Assembly (NCBI RefSeq): GCF_030644385.1
Contig: NZ_CP130060.1
Coordinates: forward strand, 1,736,001-1,800,000
Direction of reading: 5' to 3'
From: Stomatobaculum sp. F0698
Lineage (GTDB): Bacteria; Bacillota; Clostridia; Lachnospirales; Lachnospiraceae
DNA: 64,000 nucleotides
A model generated the notes under the pieces. It made no database searches. It saw nothing but the letters and a program-made list of their open reading frames with translations, and was not told the DNA's origin. Shown here piece by piece: positions 24,799 through 34,030 of the stretch. Position 1 is the first letter of the stretch. Each line of letters begins with the position of its first letter. The position numbers were made by a program, and so were the translations under genes.

Positions 24799-25881
24799 TT
24801 ACTTTACCGCAAGAAACAATCGAATCTGTTCTTCCGTCACCGCAGTCAAATCCTTGCCATCAGCCCAGGCCTGATACCAGCGCACGGTCTCACCGACCGC
24901 CCGATCCACATGCCAGATCGGTGCCCAGCCAAAGCGCTTCTTTAACTTTGCACAGTCAAGCTTCAGGAAACCGGCCTCGTGCGGCGCATTGGCTTCGGCC
25001 ACGTTCTTCCAGACAGCCGACTCACCCCAGTGTTTCACAAAGAGGTCTGCGAGCTCTCCGGTGCTCACGCAGTCGCAGTCATCCGGCCCGACATTATAGT
25101 ATCCGGCATACTTTGCTTCCTTTGCCTGCTGCATCACAATCATGAGATAGGCGTAGAGCGGCTCCAGCACATGCTGGTAAGGACGGGTCGAATAGGGATT
25201 TCGAAGCTCCACTGCCTTGCCCTGTACCGTTGCCCGCACACAGTCCGGGATAATTCTGTCCTTCGCGAAATCACCGCCGCCGATCACGTTGCCCGCGCGC
25301 GCGGTGGAAATGCGCATTGCACCGGGCTCCGAGAAAAAGGACTTTTGGTAGGAGTGGGTCACCAGCTCCGAGCAGCTCTTTGAGTTCGAGTAGGGATCGT
25401 AGCCGTCCAGCTTCTCATCCTCGGTAAAGCCGTGATTTGCCTCTTCCGGGTTCTCATATACCTTATCGGTCGTCACATTGAGGAAGCTCACCACGCCGCC
25501 GAGCTCCCGCACTGCCTCGAGGAGGTTCACGGTTCCCATCACATTGGTCTCATAGGTCTCACGCGGATAGCGATAGGACTCTCTGACCAGGGGCTGCGCC
25601 GCGAGGTGCAACACACAGTCCGGCCTTGCCTCCCGCACGGCCTCTTTGAGGCGGGCAAAATCGCGGATATCCGCAATGGTGGAGTGCATCTTCTTGTCAA
25701 GCTCCAGCAGAGTAAAGAGCGAGGGCTCGCTCTCCGGCGCAAGCGAATAGCCGTAGACTTCCGCGCCGAGCAGACGGAGCATAACTGAGAGCCAGCTTCC
25801 CTTAAAACCGGTGTGGCCGGTCAAAAATACGCGCTTCCCCGCGTAAAACTGCTTCATATCCTCTGTGTATTTCATCCTCAT
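24799..25881 (-). CDS. rfbG: CDP-glucose 4,6-dehydratase
   Basis: Extended short-chain dehydrogenase, 360 residues. NAD-binding VFLTGHTGFKGSWLSVML at the N-terminus, HLAAQPLVRESYRYP, and the catalytic Tyr/Lys in DPYSNSKSCSEL, followed by ARAGNVIGGGDFAKDRIIPD, all characteristic of RfbG rather than dTDP-glucose dehydratases. It makes CDP-4-dehydro-6-deoxyglucose, the entry to 3,6-dideoxyhexoses and related sugars. A canonical glucose-1-phosphate cytidylyltransferase (RfbF) is not in the window. Either the first ATG or one two codons later could be the start. Confidence 0.93.
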   Translation of the reverse strand: MRMKYTEDMKQFYAGKRVFLTGHTGFKGSWLSVMLRLLGAEVYGYSLAPESEPSLFTLLELDKKMHSTIADIRDFARLKEAVREARPDCVLHLAAQPLVRESYRYPRETYETNVMGTVNLLEAVRELGGVVSFLNVTTDKVYENPEEANHGFTEDEKLDGYDPYSNSKSCSELVTHSYQKSFFSEPGAMRISTARAGNVIGGGDFAKDRIIPDCVRATVQGKAVELRNPYSTRPYQHVLEPLYAYLMIVMQQAKEAKYAGYYNVGPDDCDCVSTGELADLFVKHWGESAVWKNVAEANAPHEAGFLKLDCAKLKKRFGWAPIWHVDRAVGETVRWYQAWADGKDLTAVTEEQIRLFLAVK

Positions 25882-25907
25882 CCCCTACTCTGCTTCATTC
25901 ACTCTGT

Positions 25908-26648
25908 TCAGTCCAAAGCTGCCTGCTCAAAAGCCTTCACTTCTTCCGGCGTACCGAGCACGTGTACAGCCTCCTTCGGTACGCGGGAGATGTACACTTC
26001 TCCGCCCTGTTCAATCAGATAGTTATACATGGGCGCAATGTATTTTTCACCCTTTTCAAGGTTGCCCTCATTCGCGTAGAACTCATCATACAGTCTCTCA
26101 TAGAGAGCGCAGCTCTTGAAGTAATAGGCTCCCAAGGTGCAGTTCTCCGAGATTCTCTTCTTTTCTCGCACCTCAACCGCTTTTCCGGTCTCATCAAGGC
26201 GCACAAAACTCCAGTGATCTCCCTCGCCGAGGAAGCAGGGAATAAAACCGTCACCCTTTAATTCCGCCGCATTCATTGCGCCCGGCACCACATAAGTATC
26301 AATGTTATAGACGAGCAGGCCATGCTCCGGATTCCAGTATTGGGAGGCCAGCTTTGCGGTTGTCGCCTGTCCGTCGGTCAGATAGTCGAGCAACAAAAGC
26401 TTATAATCCGAAATGCCGAGCGCAGCGCATTGCTGCTCAATAAAGCCCTCAACATCCGCACTTTCGTCGCGCATCGCAATGAAAATATAACGCGCCGCGC
26501 ATTCGGCATAGCCCTGCAGACTTAGAATAGACCACTCAAATAAAGTCTTTCCGCGCGTCTCAATCATGAACTTCGGAACCGTATAGCCGGCCTTCCGGAA
26601 ACGAGACCCAAGTCCTCCCATTGTGATCACAATGTCCAGATTCTTCAT
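25908..26648 (-). CDS. Sugar-phosphate/small-molecule nucleotidyltransferase
   Basis: 246 residues with the nucleotidyltransferase Rossmann-like fold: N-terminal TMGGLGSRFRKAGYTVPKFM (nucleotide-binding loop and lysine) and a metal-binding aspartate in VYNIDTYVV. The sequence is unlike RfbA or RfbF and closer to the short NTases found with HAD and kinase genes in capsule loci. It overlaps the upstream HAD gene by four bases (ATGA) and is 26 bases from rfbG. It presumably activates a phosphorylated sugar or polyol; the substrate is unknown. Confidence 0.8.
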   Translation of the reverse strand: MKNLDIVITMGGLGSRFRKAGYTVPKFMIETRGKTLFEWSILSLQGYAECAARYIFIAMRDESADVEGFIEQQCAALGISDYKLLLLDYLTDGQATTAKLASQYWNPEHGLLVYNIDTYVVPGAMNAAELKGDGFIPCFLGEGDHWSFVRLDETGKAVEVREKKRISENCTLGAYYFKSCALYERLYDEFYANEGNLEKGEKYIAPMYNYLIEQGGEVYISRVPKEAVHVLGTPEEVKAFEQAALD

Positions 26649-27052
26649 CTCTCCTCCCCCTTTACACGCGATGCCTCACAGCGTTCTTCCAGTTCTTCCG
26701 GCGTATAGCCCAAAAACTCATCCGGCCTAACGGAACGGTCATCCACATAAAAGCCCTTGTGTCCCGGCCAGGGCTTTCCGTAGAAAATCTCGTCATAGGG
26801 GATGTTCCACTTCTCAAGCCAGTCGGTCAACACACGCGCCGTATTCTTATTGATCAATCCCAGATTTCCCTGATACGAGTTCATGTTGCGCGAGGTGAAG
26901 AGAACAATCTTTGCCCCGGCCTCGTGGTAGACACGCATTTTTTCCACCACCTCGGCAAAGGGTACGAGATCCTCATACTTCTCGCCCTTTTTCTTGATGG
27001 GGCAAATCGTGCCGTCTATATCAAAGACGAACGAATACTCACTGTAGTTCAT
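26645..27052 (-). CDS. Small HAD-superfamily phosphatase
   Basis: 135 residues. HAD motif I is FDIDGT, motif II FTSRN, and motif III/IV region GKPWPGHKGFYVDDRSVRPDEF. It is a C0-type minimal HAD without a large cap, so it likely acts on a small phosphorylated metabolite or a nucleotide-activated one. Start at ATG 27052 with GGAGGAG upstream. The first 14 bases overlap the end of the kinase-like gene, and its last bases overlap the nucleotidyltransferase, so the three are coupled. Confidence 0.88.
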   Translation of the reverse strand: MNYSEYSFVFDIDGTICPIKKKGEKYEDLVPFAEVVEKMRVYHEAGAKIVLFTSRNMNSYQGNLGLINKNTARVLTDWLEKWNIPYDEIFYGKPWPGHKGFYVDDRSVRPDEFLGYTPEELEERCEASRVKGEER

Positions 27053-28496
27053 TCCGAATCTCCTCCAAAATGTTCCTCGCATTCAGGATAAAGCCGAAGA
27101 CCTTATGCGGGTTGTCGATGTGCAGCGGCAACATCGAGAGAAAGAGCGAAGCCTCATAGAGACGAATCAGCAGATAGTGATATCCGGACGCTTCCGCTTT
27201 TTCCCGGAACCATTTTTTATACTGTGCATTGTCAAAGCCGAGCTTCAACTCTGCCTGAAACGCACGGTTAATAGAAATCTCATAAAGCGCGTTGTTGAAA
27301 AAATCGTAATTGCCGCAAATCGAATGACTAAGCTTTGCGAGATCGTAATACGGATTGGTCCAGAGTTCCTCTTCCGTGAGCGCGCCCTTCGGATCGATGA
27401 ACTTGAGCATTCTGGTCGCCTTGTTGTACATCGCATTTGCGAAGCAGGGATCGCCGTGGCCGATTACACTGACCGGCTCCATTCGAACACGCGACTCCAC
27501 CTGCTGTTTCAGTGCAAAGTAGCGCGCCTTAATATCGTCAATGCTCTCACCGGTACCGGCCTGTAAGAGCGCCGCAATGTGCCCGTAACTCTCGAGTTTC
27601 TTCAGGTCTTCAATACGACTCTCTACCTTTTCGATGTAAAGGGAATCTGCCGTTTTCTGATATTCTTCTTGGCTGACCGCCTTCGCATGACGCTCTTTGA
27701 AGAAGTTAAAGTACATGTCAAGCAGACGTCGAAACTCCTCCTCGCCGATCGAGCCGTGCACCCACTTAATCGCGAGGTCTGTCATATAGAGGCGCTCCAT
27801 CGTATAAGAGGCACTCTTTTCATCTTCTTGGTAGTTAAAGGGCAGAACAAACCACCTCTTCATGTCATCCGGCAAGAGATGATAGAAACTGTACTCTGCC
27901 TTAATCTTCTTCTTATTGGTGGAACGCTTGGTCAGCGTATATTCCTTTTCTTCAAGCGAATTAAAATAGCGCGCGTCAAAATTTCCCGTGATGCAGCGGA
28001 TAAAGTTAAAGACATCGCCGATATTGACAAGTCCGTCCGCCGGGAACGAATTTGAAACCGTTCGTCCGGCTGTCGCCGAACTTCCCTCTTTGCAAACACG
28101 CTCCAGAAATGTCCGATACGACTTTGTATCCGCGAACATTAAGCCTGCAGCCTCATCCCGTACAGTCATCCGGTAATTCTCTGCAATAAAGGGCAGTTTC
28201 TGAAACGAGAGTTTTGCCCACTCCGCATCGCTGATAATATAATTCGCAAACATATGTAGAATGTGAACCGGCTCCGCCGTCTGCTCTTCGAACTGCTCTA
28301 ATAACGCATTAAACGCAAAGACAGAGCGCACCACCTGCCACTCCATCTCCGGAAAATATGCCAGAAGCTGCTGCCGGAAGCGCTCTCCGAGGCGCTGCCG
28401 CTTGACAACCACCTCCGAAAAGCCCTTCTCACCGATCACATCCTCTATGACCTCGCTCTTCCGGACTGTGTCATCAAAGATTACGATAAGCTTCAT
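27039..28496 (-). CDS. APH/choline-kinase-like phosphotransferase with extra N-terminal domain
   Basis: About 485 residues. The C-terminal half holds the kinase-like catalytic motifs: VIGHGDPCFANAMYN (Brenner motif HGDxxxxN) near residue 370 and LKFIDPKG for the metal-binding aspartate. The N-terminal 130 residues (KLIVIFDDTVRKSEVIEDVI onward) look like a separate alpha/beta domain, possibly nucleotidyltransferase-like in shape, but without motifs I recognise. It probably phosphorylates a sugar or alcohol used by the HAD and nucleotidyltransferase neighbours. ATG 28496 has AAAGGAAC upstream; an ATG or alternative start further out is less likely. Confidence 0.75.
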   Translation of the reverse strand: MKLIVIFDDTVRKSEVIEDVIGEKGFSEVVVKRQRLGERFRQQLLAYFPEMEWQVVRSVFAFNALLEQFEEQTAEPVHILHMFANYIISDAEWAKLSFQKLPFIAENYRMTVRDEAAGLMFADTKSYRTFLERVCKEGSSATAGRTVSNSFPADGLVNIGDVFNFIRCITGNFDARYFNSLEEKEYTLTKRSTNKKKIKAEYSFYHLLPDDMKRWFVLPFNYQEDEKSASYTMERLYMTDLAIKWVHGSIGEEEFRRLLDMYFNFFKERHAKAVSQEEYQKTADSLYIEKVESRIEDLKKLESYGHIAALLQAGTGESIDDIKARYFALKQQVESRVRMEPVSVIGHGDPCFANAMYNKATRMLKFIDPKGALTEEELWTNPYYDLAKLSHSICGNYDFFNNALYEISINRAFQAELKLGFDNAQYKKWFREKAEASGYHYLLIRLYEASLFLSMLPLHIDNPHKVFGFILNARNILEEIRNELQ

Positions 28497-29343
28497 CTGC
28501 CCGTTCCTTTCTTCCCACAAAAATCAGCGCACCGAGATAAAAGAGCAGCAAGGACACCGTTCCGATTAAGATAATGCCGCTCAGATAATCGGTCTTTCCG
28601 CCCCACATCGCACCGAGCAAATAGGCCGACATTGCCCGTCCCAAATCCGCGCGCAGTATGGATGCGGTGAGTGCCAGCCCTCCGATTTCAATAAGCCAAG
28701 CAGCCACCGACAGCATATAGCTGAGTAAAAACTTTCCCTGTACCACCCGGTGAATGTCCCGGTATGCTGCCTGCAAACGCGCTAAAACAGTCAATGCAAA
28801 CAGCTTCCGCTTGCTGCCTCTCCCCGCAATCAAATAACGATTCCAGTACTGGCAGAGCCCCGGAAGCGCAAAATAGATAAAACTCAACGCAAACAGCACT
28901 GCAAGCAAGACAAAAGAAACCGCCGGCATCGCATTGCCAAGCGGCAATACAAATAAAATCAGCACCGTCATCAATGCCGCCGTATCCACAAAGCGGTCAA
29001 GAAGAATCACTGCAATGCCATACATCCAGTCACCGATATAGTAGCCATAGCAATAGCAGCGGAACAAATCTCCTGCCTTTAACGGCAATATCATGCTGAC
29101 CGGCGTAATTTTACAGTACTGCCTGAGGAAGAGTCCAAAGGGCAGTTTCCGATCCAATAACTCCAGATAGAGGCGAAAGGCCTTAATGGCATGCACCAGC
29201 ACCGCAGTTCCCAGCATGATTACAAAAATCAGCGGGCTGTGCAAGGCAAAGGAAAAATTCCTGTGCAGCAAGGCTCTGCTGAGGAGCAGCACGGTGAGCA
29301 GCAACACCAGGATATTGAGAAGTTTATACGTTTTCTGCTTCAT
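28474..29343 (-). CDS. Flippase-like membrane protein (UPF0104/LPG-synthase transmembrane family)
   Basis: 289 residues and seven to eight spans, with family-like segments VSMILPLKAGDLFRCYCYGYYIG and DRFVDTAALMTVLILFVLPLGN. The family resembles the flippase half of MprF and occurs beside GT2 enzymes making polyprenyl-phosphate sugars. Start at ATG 29343, giving a 20-base overlap with the end of the GT2 gene; its end overlaps the kinase-like gene by 23 bases. It likely moves a lipid-linked product across the membrane. Confidence 0.8.
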   Translation of the reverse strand: MKQKTYKLLNILVLLLTVLLLSRALLHRNFSFALHSPLIFVIMLGTAVLVHAIKAFRLYLELLDRKLPFGLFLRQYCKITPVSMILPLKAGDLFRCYCYGYYIGDWMYGIAVILLDRFVDTAALMTVLILFVLPLGNAMPAVSFVLLAVLFALSFIYFALPGLCQYWNRYLIAGRGSKRKLFALTVLARLQAAYRDIHRVVQGKFLLSYMLSVAAWLIEIGGLALTASILRADLGRAMSAYLLGAMWGGKTDYLSGIILIGTVSLLLFYLGALIFVGRKERADEAYRNL

Positions 29344-30157
29344 GGTCGCCGTTCTCTTTGTCCTTCCGATTCGTGTAAACCGTTTTCGCGGTATACGCGC
29401 CAATCAGTTTGTCTCTATGCTCCGCAGCAATAAAGCCCTTGCGGTTCACGATATAGCTTCCCAGAAGCTTCAGCACGACAATGGCCTGATTGACCATCTT
29501 GACATTCGAGACCTGATCGTCTTCTCTCCAAAGTATCGGGAAGAAGCGCATGTTCTGGCGGTAATAGGAAGAACCGAGAATCATGCAGTAATTGAACATG
29601 AGGTTATCCTTGTACTTCTCATAGAAACGGCTTTTGAGGCTCGAAACCTTGTACATGTTTAAGCCGGAACCAAGGTCATAGATGCGTCTCCCGGTACCGA
29701 TTGAGAACAAGAGATTATAAACCCGGTTTCCGAAGGTTCTGAAGGCCGAGTAGCCTTGCAGCTTGGATCCGCGCATGAAGCGAGCGCCGAGGAAGCAATC
29801 GTACTTTCGGTATACCCGACTCTGTAAGTGCGGCAGAATATTCGCAATATCTCCCTGGTCATCACCGTGCAGCACAATCACATAGTCAAACTCATGCTCC
29901 ATGGCATATTCAAATGCGACCTTGTGGGAACCTCCCAAGCCATAGTTATCATCATTTCTGAGCAAGGATACCGGAATGGGCAACGGGTGCTCTTCCAGAT
30001 AACGCATGGCCGCTTCCTCACCGTTATCCGTGCTCCGATTGTTCACGACAATAACCTCTGTTAATTCCCGGCAAACCTCCGGCTTCAACTGCCCCAGAAC
30101 ACGGACAATCTGCTTCTCGCAGTTATACATCGGGATAAACAAAAGAATTCTATTCAT
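29324..30157 (-). CDS. Family 2 glycosyltransferase
   Basis: 277 residues, GT-A fold: LLFIPMYNCEKQI at the start, VVNNRSTDNGEE, and the DxD-like HGDDQGD with YDLGSGLNMYK further on. No membrane spans at the C-terminus, so it is soluble or membrane-associated like polyprenyl-phosphate-sugar synthases (DPM1-like, SGLNMYK replacing the usual GFR). It overlaps the flippase-like gene, which suggests that the two make and translocate one glycolipid. Confidence 0.9.
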   Translation of the reverse strand: MNRILLFIPMYNCEKQIVRVLGQLKPEVCRELTEVIVVNNRSTDNGEEAAMRYLEEHPLPIPVSLLRNDDNYGLGGSHKVAFEYAMEHEFDYVIVLHGDDQGDIANILPHLQSRVYRKYDCFLGARFMRGSKLQGYSAFRTFGNRVYNLLFSIGTGRRIYDLGSGLNMYKVSSLKSRFYEKYKDNLMFNYCMILGSSYYRQNMRFFPILWREDDQVSNVKMVNQAIVVLKLLGSYIVNRKGFIAAEHRDKLIGAYTAKTVYTNRKDKENGDHEAENV

Positions 30158-30180
30158 TATTTATCTTACCCCCCCCTCAT

Positions 30181-31830
30181 TTATAGACTATAATCCACTG
30201 AGTAATCTTTTTGCGCTTTTTCTCTGAGTTTCCATTTTAGGATACCAAACACCAACACAACGTATCCCAACAGATAAAAAGATAGGACATACATAATCCA
30301 GTACGATGGCTCCGTAAGAAAAATAATCGGAAGCTTTAGAAGGACGGTTGCAAAAATCCCCGCCAAATACCACCTTTTTCTAATACATATCCCAATCCAG
30401 TCACAGATAAGAATCAACTCGGGAATAATAGAGTTCCATATTACTCGCTTTAGCACAACGGCAAATATATTGGCTTCACTAGTAATTCCAAGGGTCTCAA
30501 TAAATCTCGCCCTGAACCCCTTGAACACTGGTAAGTTGGCAAACCAACCTTTATTTAACACAGCCCTAACTGCTTGCTCATCATTATCTGCGTCAAATAA
30601 TCTTGCTGCAAATCCTGCATTGATTAAACTGTCTCCCGTTATTCCTGATGCTCTGATAAATAAACTCCATCTTTCTTTTAAAACCACATTAGGATACTTC
30701 AGAGAGAGTGCTACGAAGGCCTTACGGAACTCTTGATAATCCTTCGAATTATAATCATCATTTGGATTGTCATTATGGTTCCTAATACATGCGGTATTCC
30801 AATACATAGTTTCACCGTTTACTCCGGGATTATCCATAATGATTTTAATATCAGCGACCTTATCTATCGCTTCCAATTCTTTCGCATCTCTCACCGTGTC
30901 CGCGTGACGTACCACCTCAACACAAGGTCTCATTAAACTAATCACTTCATAGCTGGAATCTCCCAGTGCCCAATTCTGAAATCGTGTGATTCCCAGAAAC
31001 CCCATAATAATCAGTGAAATACATATAACCTTCTTCTGCTTCGAGATAACATCTTTTCTTACAAATAAAAGTAAAACACATGTCGCTGGTACATAGATGA
31101 AAGATTCAGTTCTCCAAGTGGAAATAATGCTACAGATGACTGAAAAAAGTAATACCTTCTTCCACCCCCACTTACTCTTTGTTTTATTCAAGCCAATCAG
31201 AATCACAAGCATTACCAATTCTAAGTACACATATATTCCCATTCGATATCCTGAAAACTGATACATCAATATCGGAGGAAGAAGAAATGGTAATAACTTA
31301 ATAACAATATCCAAGACAGGATTAGAAATAGCGGGGATTCCAAACACTTTTTCAATCTTTACGACTGAGAACGCAACACAAAGAGAAATGATTGTGTTCT
31401 GCAAAAATATTATTCCTCCGGGAAAAGGTAATATTTGCAACAACACATCTTGATACGCTCCAGTCAATATATTTTGCCATGGGCACCACATGCCATATGA
31501 AGAAATATCTGTTAAAGTCAGCAAATCATCATAAGCCCATGTCCCAGGCCAGAGAATTAGTAGCATAATCATCAAAATCGTAAAATAGGGCAAGAAAATA
31601 CTTACACCTCTTTTCCAATCCTTGTCATTCTGCTTTACTTTCTCATGCACCTCAAATATAAAGCACCAGATCAGGATCAAAAACACCAAATATAATATCT
31701 TTGTGAGCACAAAATAAAGCGTCTCCTGATCGTATGTAAAAAATGCTCTGTCCACTTGAAGTATTGTCGTAATAAACCACTGAACAACCGCAATGACTAG
31801 CGGATACTTAATACGATAACAATTACTCAT
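30181..31830 (-). CDS. Large polytopic membrane protein, DUF6020-like/GT-C-like (copy L3)
   Basis: 549 residues with about twelve spans. Shared with the next two large proteins: LLILWPGTWAYDD in the first external loop, LPFLLPPILMYQFSGYRMG, a VRDAKELEAIDKVADI segment in a large external region, KYPNVVLKERW, and a C-terminal SYWIMYVLSFYLLGYVVL. An acidic pair after a Trp in the first loop is where GT-C glycosyltransferases keep their catalytic acid, so a lipid-linked sugar transferase role is plausible. ATG 31830 is preferred (GAGGAAGG upstream); the frame extends to a TTG at 31881. The DNA is markedly AT-rich. Confidence 0.7.
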   Translation of the reverse strand: MSNCYRIKYPLVIAVVQWFITTILQVDRAFFTYDQETLYFVLTKILYLVFLILIWCFIFEVHEKVKQNDKDWKRGVSIFLPYFTILMIMLLILWPGTWAYDDLLTLTDISSYGMWCPWQNILTGAYQDVLLQILPFPGGIIFLQNTIISLCVAFSVVKIEKVFGIPAISNPVLDIVIKLLPFLLPPILMYQFSGYRMGIYVYLELVMLVILIGLNKTKSKWGWKKVLLFSVICSIISTWRTESFIYVPATCVLLLFVRKDVISKQKKVICISLIIMGFLGITRFQNWALGDSSYEVISLMRPCVEVVRHADTVRDAKELEAIDKVADIKIIMDNPGVNGETMYWNTACIRNHNDNPNDDYNSKDYQEFRKAFVALSLKYPNVVLKERWSLFIRASGITGDSLINAGFAARLFDADNDEQAVRAVLNKGWFANLPVFKGFRARFIETLGITSEANIFAVVLKRVIWNSIIPELILICDWIGICIRKRWYLAGIFATVLLKLPIIFLTEPSYWIMYVLSFYLLGYVVLVFGILKWKLREKAQKDYSVDYSL

Positions 31831-31873
31831 TTCCTTCCTCAGCATGCTTGTTCTGTATGTGTTCCTTATAACA

Positions 31874-33502
31874 TTACACAATGTTCTTCATTGTTCTGCC
31901 CTTGTTAAGCAGCATGACTATTCCAGCAGAAAGAAGCATATAACCAACAACATATTGCGGGAGATAATACATAAACAGAGAACCTGACTCGGCAGCAAAT
32001 ATAATTACAGTCTTTGCTAAGAAAAACCCTGTAATCAAAAACATTATCCACTTTTTTCGCAGTATCGCAAACAAAAATGCGATAAGGATAAAAATCGTAG
32101 GAATTACACCATTCCAGAAGACATAAAACAAGGGTTCCGGTATCGTATCAGGTTTTTGCTGCCCCAACAGATAAATAAAGTTCTTACGAGTCTCCGGAAA
32201 CACAGGTCTTATACCCGAATGTTTTGTTGCTCTCCAGGCCTCGTACCACTCATTTTGTCCTATGTCCATAAGATGCACTGCATAGCTTATACTGGAGACC
32301 TGTACAGTAGAACCACGTAGTCCGATTGCTCCTGCAAATCTGTCTGAGCGTTCCTTCCAGAGAACATGCGGATACTTAAACGCTAACTGTACCATTCCAT
32401 CCATATAGTCATCATACATTTCTTTCGAGATATCTATCTCATAGATTCTCTCTTGATCCCACACATAATAACCATCCGCATTTGGATTCTCTTTTAGTAT
32501 CTCCGGATGAATGATTGGGGCCATCTTTCGGATTTCTTCTTGGTCGCGAACCGGATCTGCTGCTTTCATTAACTCAACCGCCGGAAGTATCGAGGAACGA
32601 ATCAAGTAATAATAGCTACTTCCCATATAGGCTTTTTCCACATGGTGAATTGAGCCAAAGACCATAATACAAAGCACGATTGCTACCATGCGCTCCGGTA
32701 TCGTGTTCTTAGTCAACGCGACAATTGCGATTATCCCGAGAATCATATAGATGATGTTCTCACTTCTCCATTCGGAGATCACTCCGATCATGATTGCAAA
32801 TGCAATCATGCCTGCTCGTTTGCATTGTCTTTGCTTCAAGAACTTCGCAACCAATACAACCGCCAAAACCTCCAAATATATCAACAATCCTGTTCGATAT
32901 CCACCGAATTGATAAATCACGACCGGAGGAAGCAAAAACGGGAAAAGTTTCACAACAATATCAGCGATTGGATTAGTAAGTCTCTTTAACCCAAGGTCTT
33001 CTTCTGCAATCACCAGTATGGTAGGGAGACAAAAAGCAATGATTACATTTTGTATGAAAATAATCCCCCCGGGAAACGGAAGAATATGTGCACAACAAAT
33101 ATAAAATAAACTCGTAAAAATATGCTGCCATGCATTTAAGCGATAAGCTTTTGTAAAAAGAAGCGTTGAAACATCATCCCAGGCCCAAGTTCCGGGCCAA
33201 AGAATAAGGAGCAATATCATCTGAATTGAAAAATACACTGCAAATATTTTTGCTCCTCTGATCCATCTCTTATCTCCGGATCTGATTTTCAGAACAGCAT
33301 GTGCCAGAAACGACCAAAACGCACACAGCATTCCAAGCGAGCAGAAGCGAGTCGCCCATACAATTCCTGCAGGCAGTTCCGGTGTTTCCGTAAAAAACAT
33401 CTTGTCTGCACCGCTCAGGGTTAAGAACAACCATTGAGCTACTCCTATCCCAGCGGCTAGCAGTAGCATCAAACCATCCTCTTGCTTACTTTTCATCTCC
33501 AT
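31874..33502 (-). CDS. Large polytopic membrane protein, DUF6020-like/GT-C-like (copy L2)
   Basis: 542 residues, paralogue of the neighbour below with the same layout: LLILWPGTWAWDDVSTLLFT, ILPFPGGIIFIQNVIIAF (nearly identical to L3), LPPVVIYQFGGYRTG, WRSENI, KAADPVRDQEEIRKM, KYPHVLWKERSD and FMYYLPQYVVGYMLL. GGGGGG lies upstream of ATG 33502. It is 55 bases downstream of a small secreted-protein gene. AT-rich. The glycosyltransferase function is inferred from topology and the loop motif only. Confidence 0.72.
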   Translation of the reverse strand: MEMKSKQEDGLMLLLAAGIGVAQWLFLTLSGADKMFFTETPELPAGIVWATRFCSLGMLCAFWSFLAHAVLKIRSGDKRWIRGAKIFAVYFSIQMILLLILWPGTWAWDDVSTLLFTKAYRLNAWQHIFTSLFYICCAHILPFPGGIIFIQNVIIAFCLPTILVIAEEDLGLKRLTNPIADIVVKLFPFLLPPVVIYQFGGYRTGLLIYLEVLAVVLVAKFLKQRQCKRAGMIAFAIMIGVISEWRSENIIYMILGIIAIVALTKNTIPERMVAIVLCIMVFGSIHHVEKAYMGSSYYYLIRSSILPAVELMKAADPVRDQEEIRKMAPIIHPEILKENPNADGYYVWDQERIYEIDISKEMYDDYMDGMVQLAFKYPHVLWKERSDRFAGAIGLRGSTVQVSSISYAVHLMDIGQNEWYEAWRATKHSGIRPVFPETRKNFIYLLGQQKPDTIPEPLFYVFWNGVIPTIFILIAFLFAILRKKWIMFLITGFFLAKTVIIFAAESGSLFMYYLPQYVVGYMLLSAGIVMLLNKGRTMKNIV

Positions 33503-33557
33503 GATTCTTACCCCCCTTTGTAGACACCCCTCGTAGGAAAGACACCATCTTTGCTAA

Positions 33558-33944
33558 TTAATCTTTCCTTCTAAAACGCATAAAACTCATCAAAATTGAG
33601 AATAGTACCGCTGCATATAACATTCCGTTAATCGGAGTAAATATCGCTCGCGTATCATCATGCTCACGGTATTCTTGGCCGTTCACAACAAATTTGCCAT
33701 TCACGTAAATTCCGCCGTACCTATCCACAACAACGGAGGCTTTCCCGGTCTCGTTTAAAATCTGCACCCCCCTACCGCTCTCGCCGGGAGTAATAACAAT
33801 CCACTCATCACCACTATCGTTTCCATCGGACTCTTGTTCGATTCGAACACTCCCCGCACTACCAAAGTCCTGCACAGTTGCGGCATGAGCCGGAGTTGCC
33901 ACAAGCATTCCAGCCAACAAGCCGATTACCAAACCTTTTTTCAT
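33558..33944 (-). CDS. Small secreted, C-terminally membrane-anchored protein (copy S2)
   Basis: 128 residues. Signal peptide with cleavage after AHA (residues 1-22 or so), an external domain of about 80 residues, one C-terminal span (MLYAAVLFSILMSFM) and a basic end FRRKD. It is clearly a paralogue of S1 1.7 kb upstream: WIVITPGESGRGVQI, VVVDRYGGIYVNGKF, VNGQEY and FTPINGMLYAAV. The short strand-rich GG/NG repeats suggest a small beta-fold. I do not recognise a known family. It precedes L2 as S1 precedes L1. Start at ATG 33944; longer frames have no signal-peptide logic. Confidence 0.8.
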   Translation of the reverse strand: MKKGLVIGLLAGMLVATPAHAATVQDFGSAGSVRIEQESDGNDSGDEWIVITPGESGRGVQILNETGKASVVVDRYGGIYVNGKFVVNGQEYREHDDTRAIFTPINGMLYAAVLFSILMSFMRFRRKD

Positions 33945-34030
33945 TGTTTGTCTTTCCTTCCAATTTTGTCTCAACTCTATAGTATCCGTTATTTTCATGC
34001 CTCATGGGTTTTCCTGTACTTAAAATAGAA

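Noticed and set aside
24709..24945. Small frame with MYRHGLIPLTNQ start at the rfbG end
   Set aside because: Mostly antisense to rfbG, no domain and no ribosome site.
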